Assembly (NCBI RefSeq): GCF_000772045.1
Contig: NZ_CP009754.1
Location: 7,192,001 to 7,256,000 of the forward strand
Length of the DNA: 64,000 nucleotides
Direction: 5' to 3'
From: Streptomyces sp. CCM_MD2014
GTDB lineage: Bacteria > Actinomycetota > Actinomycetes > Streptomycetales > Streptomycetaceae
Of this stretch, positions 34,017 through 41,805 are shown piece after piece. How positions within the stretch are numbered: the stretch's first letter is position 1; each line of letters begins with the position of its first letter. The notes under the pieces are model-generated. The model was not told the DNA's origin, did no database searches, and was given only the letters and a program-made list of their open reading frames with translations. Position numbers and translations under genes: made by a program.

Positions 34017-35746
34017 TCAGGAGGTTTCCGCCGCGACCGCCTCGGCCGGGACCGGCTCGGCGGAGCCCGGCTCCGCCGCTGCCGCGGTGACCGGCTCCGT
34101 GTCCGCCGCGGCCTCCTCCGGCTCGCTCGCGGCCGCGGGGTCCGGGGCGTCCTCCTTCTCCATGGAGACGGCCTTCGACTCCGCGTCGGCCTCCGCCTTC
34201 GCCTCCGGGGGAAGGGGCGCCTGCTCCCCGTCCGCCGGCGTCGTGCGCGGGGGAGCAGATCGAGCACCGCCTGCCGGTGTGTCTCGCTCGTCGCGTCGTC
34301 GTAGGGGTCCGGGGTGGCCGGAACCTGGAGGCGGTGCACCGGTCCGGTGCCGAGGCGGGCGTATCCCCGGCCGGGCGGGACCTGGTCGACGGGTGTCGTG
34401 TGCGGGGGAGCGCCCAGCGCGGTCGTCAGCTCGTCCGCCGTGGCCGGGCCGAGCACGACACGCGCGCGTGTGTGCTGCCGTACGGCGTCGGTCAGGCCGT
34501 CCAGGGCGTCCAGCTGGTCGGCGACGACCACGGTCACGTTCGCGGCCCGGCCGTGCCGCAGCGGGATCTGGAGCAGGGTCTGCGGGTCCCGGCGGCCGTC
34601 CGTGTCGGCGAGGTGCGTGAACGCGGTCGGACGGTCCAGGAAGACCCACAGGGGCCGCCGGGTGTCCTCCGGCGCCGCCAGACCCTGCTGACGGGCCCGG
34701 TTGACGGAGATCAGACGCCGTTCCGTCTCGGCGGCGGCCCACTCCAGGCTGGTCAGTGCGCCGGTGAGGCCGCACTCCACGGCCAGGACACCGTCCCGGC
34801 CGACCAGGCAGGTGTACTCACCGGTGCCGCCGCCGTCGACGATCAGCAGGTCGCCGTGGTGCAGCGCCTGGAGGGCGACCGAGCGCAGCAGGGTGGAGGT
34901 GCCGGTCCCGGGCTGCCCGAGGACCAGCAGGTGGGGCTCGGTCGAGCGGATGCCGGTGCGCCAGACGACCGGCGGTACGTCCCGCTGCTCCGCGCCGTGG
35001 GTGAGCGGGAGCGTGCGCTGGACCCCGGTGGGGTCGGTGAAGCCGAGGACGGTCTCGCCGGGTGCCGTCACGAAGCGCTGGGCGGCGATGTCGGTGGGGA
35101 GCGCGGGGAGCACGTCCACCGAGAGGTGGTTGGCCTCCTCGTCCCACGTGAAGCGGTACTCACGGCCCCGGCCGGCCTTCGCGGTGAGCAGGTGCTCGAT
35201 CCGGGCCCGGGACTCCGCCTCGCCGTCGGTGAAGTAGGCGGGGTAGCGGATCACCAGGTGGGCGACGCGGCCGTCGTCGTCGAAGTCGTGGGCCGGGAAG
35301 GCCTTCTCCCACCCACCGCCGTGGGTGTACAGGGGGGCGGGGTCCTCGGCGATCGAGAAGTACGGGACCAGCGCCTCGTAGAGGGACTGCAGACGCAGGT
35401 TCCGGGAGTCGTCGGTCCCCTCGGGCACGGGCGGGGTGCGGTCCCTGCCCTGCCAGGCTGCCGCCGCCATCAGGACGATGACGGCGAGCAGCGGGCCGTA
35501 CGGCACGAGCGCCACGACCAGGACCACTGAAGCCACCAGGAACAGGAGCGCGCCGCGCCGGTCCTTGGGGGTCTCGGCCCATCTGCGCCGCGCGGCCGCG
35601 GCCAGTCGGCGCAGACCGCGGGCGATCGTGATCAGCGGCTGGAGGACGTCGGTGGCGCTGTCGGCCGCCGTCCGGGCCAGCTCCCGGCTCCGGGCGAGCT
35701 GCGCGCCGCCGTTGCTCAGAATGCGGGGGAGGGGCCGCCGGGCCAC
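34017..35746 (-). pseudogene. FtsK/TraB-like membrane ATPase with apparent frameshift
   Basis: GTG 35746, with AGGAGG five bases before it, opens a protein with two membrane spans (about residues 58-90, LLFLVASVVLVVALV and LLAVIVLMAAAAW) and a P-loop domain whose Walker A reads GQPGTGTSTLL, with Thr where the usual Lys stands, and Walker B-like DLLIVDGGG. After HRQAVLDLLP the frame becomes an Arg-rich shadow. Adding one C to the run at 34249-34253 restores PPRTTPADGEQAPLPPEAKAE and an acidic Ala/Glu tail ending at 34017. The restored length is about 576 residues. It may be functional if the indel is a sequencing error. A 64-residue membrane protein precedes it. Confidence 0.6.
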
Positions 35747-35799
35747 TGCTGCCTCCTGGAGGTGCGTACGTGCGGGTGTCGGGCGGGGGAGCGGGCCGG

Positions 35800-35994
35800 T
35801 CAGAACTTGATGCCGCCGAGCAGGCCCGCCAGGCTCTCGCCGCCCGCCTTGATGCTCGGGGCGATGGCCGTACTCGCGAGATAGAACCCGAAGAGCACGG
35901 CGACCAGCAGGTGCGAGGCCTTGAGGCCGTCCTTGCGGAAGAAGATGAAGACGACGACGCCGAGCAGGACGACGCCTGAGATCGAGAGGATCAT
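35800..35994 (-). CDS. 64-residue two-span membrane protein
   Basis: A small protein with two hydrophobic segments (ISGVVLLGVVVFIFFR, residues 4-19, and LLVAVLFGFYLASTAIA, about 29-45) and a glycine-rich C-terminus. AGGAG sits seven bases before ATG 35994. It ends 53 bases before the FtsK-like ATPase gene and probably shares its transcript. The pairing recalls the small membrane proteins that accompany TraB-type DNA translocases in actinobacteria, but no homology is claimed. Confidence 0.75.
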   Translation of the reverse strand: MILSISGVVLLGVVVFIFFRKDGLKASHLLVAVLFGFYLASTAIAPSIKAGGESLAGLLGGIKF

Positions 35995-36277
35995 GTGAGT
36001 TCTCCTGGTTCACGGGGACAGTCACCATGAGTACTTCCAGGCTCACAGCATGTATCCATACGATAAAAGGTGCAAATGGGGGAAATTCGCGAGAATTGCC
36101 CCAGGTGGCGGAGAGGTCCTTGATCCGCTCGGGTGCCCCGCGAGCCAGTACCCTGGCGATTCACTCGCACGGCCACACCGCTCGTGGCCGTGCGCACACG
36201 TTGTCCCCGGCGTTCGTCAGCCTTCCCCGACGGGCGTCACGTTCGCAGTGATTGCGCAGTGAGAGGTGGTCCGGCCG

Positions 36278-36670
36278 ATGAGTGAAGCCCCCGACCCCGA
36301 GGTCGTGGAGCTGGCGACCAAGATCTTCGACCTGGCCCGGCAGGGGCGGACCGAGGAACTGGTGGCTTACGTGGACGCCGGTGTCCCGGCCGACCTCACC
36401 AACGACCGCGGCGACTCCCTCGTCATGCTCGCCGCCTACCACGGCCACGCCGACGCGGTGCGTGCGCTGCTCGCCCGTGGCGCCGACGCCGACCGTGTCA
36501 ACGACCGGGGTCAGACCCCGCTCGCCGGAGCCGCCTTCAAGGGTGAGACGGAAGTGACCAAGGCGCTTCTGGAGGCCGGCGCGGACCCGTCGGCGGGCAC
36601 TCCGTCGGCCGTCGACACGGCGCGGATGTTCGCCCGGACGGATCTGCTGGAGCTGTTCGGCGCCTCGTGA
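36278..36670 (+). CDS. Ankyrin-repeat protein
   Basis: A 130-residue soluble protein. After an N-terminal helix pair come three ankyrin repeats: VDAGVPADLTNDRGDSLVMLAAYHGHADAVRALL, then LARGADADRVNDRGQTPLAGAAFKGETEVTKALL in part, then a shorter capped repeat ending EAGADPSAG. Such proteins mediate protein contacts; no enzyme motif is present. ATG 36278 has AGGTGG upstream; GTG 36266 is an alternative start. It is monocistronic as far as can be seen. Confidence 0.9.
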   Translation: MSEAPDPEVVELATKIFDLARQGRTEELVAYVDAGVPADLTNDRGDSLVMLAAYHGHADAVRALLARGADADRVNDRGQTPLAGAAFKGETEVTKALLEAGADPSAGTPSAVDTARMFARTDLLELFGAS

Positions 36671-36849
36671 CGGGACGGCGGAAGGGGCCCCGACCGGGTC
36701 CACTCCACACTTTCTGACCAGGGAAAACACTGAAAACGGGGGAGGCGGTACAGGGCCGCCGAAATTTCGGTCGCGGCAGATGTGACCGCCGGGTCATCAT
36801 GACGACGTGGTTCACGGACGTGATGGCTGGGCAGGTGTTGCCGCACCGC

Positions 36850-36870
36850 GCGGGCCGTGACACGGCCCGC
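36850..36870. promoter_or_regulatory. 21-bp perfect palindrome GCGGGCCGTG-A-CACGGCCCGC
   Basis: A single-base spacer makes RNA folding unlikely but suits a dimeric repressor. It lies 28 bases upstream of the micro-ORF at 36899 and 134 bases upstream of the HEAT-like gene. No candidate regulator is adjacent. Confidence 0.4.
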
Positions 36871-36898
36871 AAGGGCCACCGACGAGAGGCAGAGGAAC

Positions 36899-36958
36899 AT
36901 GGTCTTCAGCAAGCAAGAGACGGCGGGCGCTCCGACGTGTTGGCGCACGGCCAGGTAA
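36899..36958 (+). CDS. Possible 19-residue leader peptide
   Basis: ATG 36899 follows GAGAGGCAGAGGAAC and opens 19 codons ending in Thr-Cys-Trp-Arg-Thr-Ala-Arg before TAA, 46 bases ahead of the HEAT-like gene. Rare Cys and Trp codons next to each other near the end recall attenuation leader peptides. I see no clear terminator/antiterminator pair after it, so an attenuation role is only suggested. Confidence 0.4.
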   Translation: MVFSKQETAGAPTCWRTAR

Positions 36959-37004
36959 CGCGTGCTCCCCGGTTGCGTCGACGCTTGATGTGAGGCTGTT
37001 TCCC

Positions 37005-38423
37005 ATGTTCGATCCGGTCATAGCGCCCAGCGGTACGCTGCTCGGCCTGCTTCAGCGGGGTCGCGGCGACGGCACGCTGCACGCGCTCACCGCTCCGCGC
37101 GCCGAGGCGCTCGCGGCGCTGAACCACTGTGTGCTCCACGACCCCCGCCACGACTGGCAGGTCGAGAACCGCTCCCTCTACTACGCCCGCCTCTACCTCG
37201 ACCTGAACGGCGAGCTGGACGCGATCGAGGCCCACCTCTTCGACCCCGAGGACGTCCTGGACGCCGACGAGTCGCGCACCGGGCTGGCCCTCGCGGTCCT
37301 CGGTCACCTCGCCTCCTACGGCAGGCCGGACGCGCTCCGGCTGCTGCGCCGGTACGCCGCCCACGGCGTCAACTGGGCGTGGGCCCTGGACGAGCTGGCG
37401 CTGCGCGACGACGACGCCGGTCTGCGGGCCCTCGCCGCGCCCGTGCTGGCCCGCTTCCCGCGCGACGCGGAGGGCGAGGCCGAGCTGGCCGCCGCCGTGC
37501 GGGACGCCTTCGAACCCCGGCCCTGGCGGCTGTGGGCCGACGATCCCCGCGAATCGATCGCCACGCGCGTGCGTGCCGCGCAGGAGACGGGCTGTTTCGA
37601 TCGCTGGCAGCGCCAGATGAACTCCACCGGCCCGCGTCCCGGCTGGAGCGTGCGAGCCGTGTTCGAGTGGGCCGACCAGGGCGTCGAGCGCGGCACCCCG
37701 CTCCATGTGCCGGCCGCCCGCTGCCTCACGGCCGTCGCCGGCCCCGAGGACCGCCCCGAGATCCTCGAGGCCGCGCGGTCCGGCACCGAGGGCGCCCGCT
37801 GCACCGCCCTGCGCTATCTCGCCGACGGCAACGACCCGGACGTCCTCGACCTGATCGAGGGTGCCGTGGCCACCGGCGCCACCCCGGTCGTGGAGGCCGC
37901 CGTCGCCGCCTACGAGCGGATGCGCAGCCTCGCCGCCGTCGACCGGGCCCGCGGCTGGGTGCACCGACCCGACGCCCTGGGCGCCGCCGCCGGACGCGTG
38001 CTGGCCTGCCGGGGTGCCGCCCAGGACCGCGATCTCGTCCTCGCCGCGCTGCGGGAGGCGGTACGCGGGGAAGGCCCCGACGCGCCGACCCTGTGGACCC
38101 TCGTCGACGGCGCCGGACGGCTCGGCATCGCCTGCGCCGCCCCCGTACTGCGCCACGTCTACCGTGAGACCGCCTCCTCCCACCTGCGTGGCCGGGCCGC
38201 CCGCGCGCTGGCCGCCACCGATCCGTCCTTCGCGGCGGGCTTCGCCGTCGAGTGCCTGTGGGACTGCGAGGAGACCACCCGCGAACTCGCCGCCCGCCAT
38301 GCCGAGACCGGCGACAACCGCGTCGTCGAACGACTCCGCAGACTCGCCGCCGACCCGGCCGAGGAGGACGAGGTCCAGACGGCGGTACGCAGCCGCTTCG
38401 GCCCGGACACGCCTGCCGTGTGA
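37005..38423 (+). CDS. HEAT-like repeat protein of unknown function
   Basis: A 472-residue soluble, alpha-helical protein. Repeated segments of the form 'ALRLLRRYAAHG', 'AAGRVLACRGAAQDRDLVLAALREAV' and 'LRGRAARALAATDPSFAAGFAVECLWD' look like HEAT or PBS-lyase-type repeats, which bind other proteins. An N-terminal cap (FDPVIAPSGTLLGLLQRGRGDGTLHAL) is distinct. No catalytic motif. Start at ATG 37005 with TGAGG upstream; GTG 36990 is possible. It may be controlled by the leader elements listed upstream. Confidence 0.8.
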   Translation: MFDPVIAPSGTLLGLLQRGRGDGTLHALTAPRAEALAALNHCVLHDPRHDWQVENRSLYYARLYLDLNGELDAIEAHLFDPEDVLDADESRTGLALAVLGHLASYGRPDALRLLRRYAAHGVNWAWALDELALRDDDAGLRALAAPVLARFPRDAEGEAELAAAVRDAFEPRPWRLWADDPRESIATRVRAAQETGCFDRWQRQMNSTGPRPGWSVRAVFEWADQGVERGTPLHVPAARCLTAVAGPEDRPEILEAARSGTEGARCTALRYLADGNDPDVLDLIEGAVATGATPVVEAAVAAYERMRSLAAVDRARGWVHRPDALGAAAGRVLACRGAAQDRDLVLAALREAVRGEGPDAPTLWTLVDGAGRLGIACAAPVLRHVYRETASSHLRGRAARALAATDPSFAAGFAVECLWDCEETTRELAARHAETGDNRVVERLRRLAADPAEEDEVQTAVRSRFGPDTPAV

Positions 38424-38724
38424 CCGCCGTGGAGCGCGGGGCGCCGGTGGGCGGGCCACCGAGGCGGCCCCCGGCCCCGGTGTCCCGCAGGGGGTGCGCC
38501 GCCGACGCGTGGCCGCCGGGCAGGCGGGTGGCCCGCTTCTGCGGCCACGGCGCCGGCGATGCGGCCCCGGGCGTCGGTGTGCCGTCGGACCGGCCGCTGT
38601 CCTCGGCCACGGAACGCACCGGTGTCCCCGGCACCGTGCCCTCACGGCGCACGAGGCGGACGCCGTGCCGCCTCCGGTGCGAGCCCGGCGCGGGCGCTAC
38701 GGCGACGCGTCCCGGCATCCTGGA
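38424..38724. other. 301-base gap without recognisable gene
   Basis: Located between convergent genes. Very GC-rich with scattered short inverted repeats but no reading frame with family-like features and no clear hairpin terminator. It may be a gene remnant. Confidence 0.4.
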
Positions 38725-39558
38725 TCAGCCCACGCGGTACTGCTCGTCACGGGCGTCGGTGAGGAACATCTGCCCCGGTGCGTGGGTGAGTGCGAAAGGC
38801 GGCCGCGAGGCCATGACCGCCGCCTGCGGAGTCACGCCGCAGGCCCAGAACACGGGGATGTCGTCCGGCTCGCGCTCCACCGCGTCGCCGAAGTCGGGCC
38901 GGTCCAGGTCCGCGATGCCGAGCGCCGACGGGTCCCCGCAGTGCACGGGGCTGCCGTGCACCGCCGGGAGCAGGCCGCTCTCGCGAATCGCCGCCGACAG
39001 GTGAGCGGGCGGCACCGGACGCATCGACACCACCATCGGCCCGCGCAGCCGCCCGGCCGGACGGCACCGGCGCGAGGTGACGTACATCGGGACGTTGCGG
39101 CCCTGCTCGACGTGCCGGATCGGGACGCCCGCCGCGGCCAGCGCCCACTCGAAGGTGAAGCTGCAGCCGATCAGGAACGACACCAGGTCCTCCCGCCAGT
39201 ACGCGCGCACGTCCGTCGGCTCGTCCACCAGCTCGCCGTCCCGCCACACCCGGTAGCGCGGCAGATCGGTGCGCAGGTCCGCGCCGTCGGCCAGCACGGT
39301 GGTCCAGGCCCCGGCATCCGTGACGTCCAGCACCGGACACGGCTGCGGGTTGCGGGTGCAGAACAGCAGCATGTCGTACGCCCAGTCGGCGGGCACGGAG
39401 ATGAGGTTGGCCTGGGTGTGGCCGGCGGCGACCCCGGCCGTGGGGCCGGTCAGCCCTTCCCGGAAGCGGGCGCGGGCCGTTTTCGGGCTCCACGCGTGCG
39501 CGTGCTCGTCGACGAGGGCGAGCGGCCGGTCCCCGGTCGCGGGGTGCGGCTGGTTCAT
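38725..39558 (-). CDS. DUF1445 putative hydro-lyase / D-glutamate cyclase-like
   Basis: A 277-residue enzyme of the DUF1445 family, which bacterial databases call 'putative hydro-lyase' and whose mammalian relative acts as D-glutamate cyclase. Recognisable segments are AGHTQANLISVPADWAYDMLLFC (about 47-69), SFLIGCSFTFEWAL (about 131-144), SMRPVPP and FWACGVTPQAAV (about 236-247). Its ATG overlaps the stop of the MFS gene (ATGA). It probably processes the compound imported by that transporter, such as a hydroxy or amino dicarboxylic acid. Confidence 0.88.
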   Translation of the reverse strand: MNQPHPATGDRPLALVDEHAHAWSPKTARARFREGLTGPTAGVAAGHTQANLISVPADWAYDMLLFCTRNPQPCPVLDVTDAGAWTTVLADGADLRTDLPRYRVWRDGELVDEPTDVRAYWREDLVSFLIGCSFTFEWALAAAGVPIRHVEQGRNVPMYVTSRRCRPAGRLRGPMVVSMRPVPPAHLSAAIRESGLLPAVHGSPVHCGDPSALGIADLDRPDFGDAVEREPDDIPVFWACGVTPQAAVMASRPPFALTHAPGQMFLTDARDEQYRVG

Positions 39559-40877
39559 GCCAGTTCCCTTCCGCGTGTCTCCGGCAGCCCCAGCAGGGCC
39601 AGGGCCGCGATGCCGTAGCCGATGGCGCCGAAGACCAGCGCGCCGCCCACGCCCCAGCTGTCGGCGAGGAACCCGACCGTGGTGGGGAAGACGGCGCCCA
39701 CGGCGCGTCCGGTGTTGTACGTGAAGCCCTGGCCCGCGCCCCGCACCGCCGTCGGATACAGCTCGCTGAGATACGAGCCGAACCCGCTGAAGATGGCCGA
39801 CATGCAGAAGCCGAGCGGGAAACCCAGCACCAGGAGCAGGGTGTTGGCGCCGCTGGGGATGTTCGCGTACGCCAGGATGCAGACCGCCGACAGCAGCGCG
39901 AAGAGCCAGATGTTGCGCCTGCGGCCCAGCACGTCGGTCAGGTGGCCGCCGGTGAGGTAGCCGATGAAGGCACCCGAGATGAGGAACGTCAGGTAGCCGC
40001 CGGTGCCGACGACCGACAGGTCGCGCTCGTCCTTCAGGTACGTCGGCACCCAGGTGGCGAGGGTGTAGTAGCCGCCCTGGACCCCGGTGGAGAGCAGGCT
40101 CGCGAAGAGCGTGACGCGCAGCAGGCCCGGTGAGCCCGTCGTGCCCGGCTTGAAGATCGCCGCGAACGAACCCTTGCCCGCTCCCTTCTCGCGCACCTCG
40201 GCGGCCCTGGGCGCGTCGTGGACGCTGCGTCGCACCCACACCACGAGGAGGGCGGGGAGCGCGCCGGTCCAGAACATGACCCGCCAGGCCAGGTCGTCCC
40301 CGGCCAGTGAGAACACCAGCGTGTACACGACCACCGCGAGCGCCCAGCCGACGGCCCAGGAGCTCTGCACCGCGCCGAGCGTGCGCCCCCGGTGCCTGGT
40401 GCTCGCGTACTCGGCCACCAGGACGGCGCCGACCGCCCACTCGCCGCCGAAGCCGAGGCCCTGGAGGGCGCGGAAGACGAGCAGCGTCTCGTAGGTGGGC
40501 GCGAAGCCGCAGGCGACCGTGAACACGGCGTAGGTGATCACGGTGATCAGCAGCGCCCTGACCCGGCCGACGCGGTCCGCCAGCACACCCGCGAGCGCGC
40601 CGCCGACCGCCGAGACGACCAGGGTGACCGTCGTCAGCAGCCCGGTCTGGCCGCTGTCCAGACCGAAGTACGCGGCCAGCGCGACCATGGTCAGCGGCAG
40701 CGTGAAGTAGTCGTACGAATCGAGGGCGTAACCGCCGAACGCGCCGCCGAAGGCGCGACGGCCCCGCGGTCCGAGGGCGCGCAGCCAGCCGAACGGGCCG
40801 TCGTCGACGGCGCGTTCGGCCGTGCCGGGAGGACGGGTGCCGGCGGGCGGTGCCTGGGGTGGAGGGGGTGTGCTCAT
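39555..40877 (-). CDS. MFS transporter, acid:H+ symporter type
   Basis: A 440-residue, 12-span major facilitator. ALDSYDYFTLPLTMVAL at helix 1, GVLADRVGRVRALL (motif A), RALQGLGFGGEWAVGAVLVAEY and the terminal GLPETRGREL match the sialate/aromatic-acid/metabolite symporter subfamily. The start is ATG 40877, after GAGG; a longer frame exists. It forms an operon with the DUF1445 enzyme, and both are likely controlled by the divergent GntR regulator through the palindrome at 40951. The substrate is probably a small carboxylate, by subfamily and neighbour. Confidence 0.9.
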   Translation of the reverse strand: MSTPPPPQAPPAGTRPPGTAERAVDDGPFGWLRALGPRGRRAFGGAFGGYALDSYDYFTLPLTMVALAAYFGLDSGQTGLLTTVTLVVSAVGGALAGVLADRVGRVRALLITVITYAVFTVACGFAPTYETLLVFRALQGLGFGGEWAVGAVLVAEYASTRHRGRTLGAVQSSWAVGWALAVVVYTLVFSLAGDDLAWRVMFWTGALPALLVVWVRRSVHDAPRAAEVREKGAGKGSFAAIFKPGTTGSPGLLRVTLFASLLSTGVQGGYYTLATWVPTYLKDERDLSVVGTGGYLTFLISGAFIGYLTGGHLTDVLGRRRNIWLFALLSAVCILAYANIPSGANTLLLVLGFPLGFCMSAIFSGFGSYLSELYPTAVRGAGQGFTYNTGRAVGAVFPTTVGFLADSWGVGGALVFGAIGYGIAALALLGLPETRGRELA

Positions 40878-40950
40878 GGTGCACCTCGCAAGGGGAGGAC
40901 GGAGGGTGCTGGTCGAGCGGTACATCGAGCGGTACTGGGTGGCACCGTAG

Positions 40951-40969
40951 GGGATCGTTCAACGATCCC
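40951..40969. promoter_or_regulatory. GntR (FadR-subfamily) operator palindrome
   Basis: GGGATCGTT-C-AACGATCCC is a perfect 9-1-9 palindrome. Its centre TCGTTCAACGA fits the FadR-type consensus TNGTNNNACNA. It lies 74 bases from the MFS start and 49 bases from the regulator start, so it can repress both. Confidence 0.7.
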
Positions 40970-41017
40970 TCAATACCCCTGTTGTTTCGTTCTGACATCT
41001 GCGATTGAATTCCGGGC

Positions 41018-41713
41018 ATGGCAGAGCAGTTGACCGGGCTGGCCGACGACCGTGCCCTCCTCGGGCGGACCAGCACCGCCGAGCGGGTCTCGGACATCCT
41101 CAGGAGCCGGATAGCCGAGGGCTACTTCCCGCCGGGAACACGGTTGTCGGAGGACAGCATCGGCGGCGCCCTCGGCGTCTCCCGCAACACCCTGCGCGAG
41201 TCGTTCCGCCTGCTCACGCACGAACGCCTGCTGGTCCACGAGCTGAACCGCGGCGTCTTCGTCCGGGTCCTCACGGTCGAGGACGTCGAGGACATCTACC
41301 GCACCCGCTCCCTCGTCGAGTGCGCCGTGGTCCGCGGCCTGGGGGAGCCGCCGTATCCGCTGGACGGGCTCGCCGAGGCCGTCGAGGAGGGGCGCCGGTC
41401 GGCCCGTGAAGGTGACTGGAAAGGTGTGGGTACGGCCAACATCCACTTCCACCGGGAGCTGGTCGCCCTCGCCGGCAGCGAACGCACCGACGAACTGATG
41501 CGCAGCGTCTTCGCCGAACTGCGCCTCGCCTTCCACGTCGTGGACGACCCGCGGCGTCTGCACGAGCCCTACATCGCCAGGAACGCGGAGCTCCTGGAGA
41601 CCCTGCAGGAGGGGGAGCGGGAGAAGGCGGCGCGACTGCTCGCGGTCTACCTCGAGAACTCGCTCAAGCGTGTCGTGGAGGTCTACCAGCGGCGGGTCGG
41701 GGACGACGCGTAG
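41018..41713 (+). CDS. GntR-family regulator, FadR/FCD subfamily
   Basis: A 231-residue regulator with an N-terminal winged helix (about residues 20-85, including SRNTLRESFRLLTHERLLVHELNRGVFV) and a C-terminal all-helical FCD domain that binds small organic acids with a metal (His at about 147 in HFHRELVALAG and the later HVVDD). It is divergent from the MFS/hydro-lyase operon, which it most likely controls through the palindrome at 40951-40969. No clear ribosome-binding site precedes ATG 41018. Confidence 0.92.
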   Translation: MAEQLTGLADDRALLGRTSTAERVSDILRSRIAEGYFPPGTRLSEDSIGGALGVSRNTLRESFRLLTHERLLVHELNRGVFVRVLTVEDVEDIYRTRSLVECAVVRGLGEPPYPLDGLAEAVEEGRRSAREGDWKGVGTANIHFHRELVALAGSERTDELMRSVFAELRLAFHVVDDPRRLHEPYIARNAELLETLQEGEREKAARLLAVYLENSLKRVVEVYQRRVGDDA

Positions 41714-41805
41714 GGCAGGGCGCAGGGCGTCCCCCGCCCCGGCCGGCAAGGGGCCCGTCTGCGTCGTTTGGGCCGATGTCGGACCGAGGACCTAGTCTGT
41801 GCACC

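Larger units (their letters stand above)
36671..37004 (+). other. Spacer with operator-like repeat and micro-ORF
   Basis: The 334 bases between the ankyrin and HEAT-like genes include a 10-bp perfect inverted repeat with a one-base spacer (36850-36870) and a short reading frame with a good ribosome-binding site (36899-36958). The segment around 36715-36780 is AT-richer than its surroundings and may hold a promoter. Confidence 0.45.

Noticed and set aside
33788..34250. Arg/Pro-rich C-terminal extension of the FtsK-like ATPase
   Set aside because: It reads like a shadow frame and runs through the terminator into the convergent MocR gene. The neighbouring frame gives a natural acidic tail.
38252..38724. 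Possible gene remnant in the gap before the hydro-lyase
   Set aside because: All frames there are Arg/Pro-rich, without motifs or good ribosome-binding sites; nothing supports a specific call.
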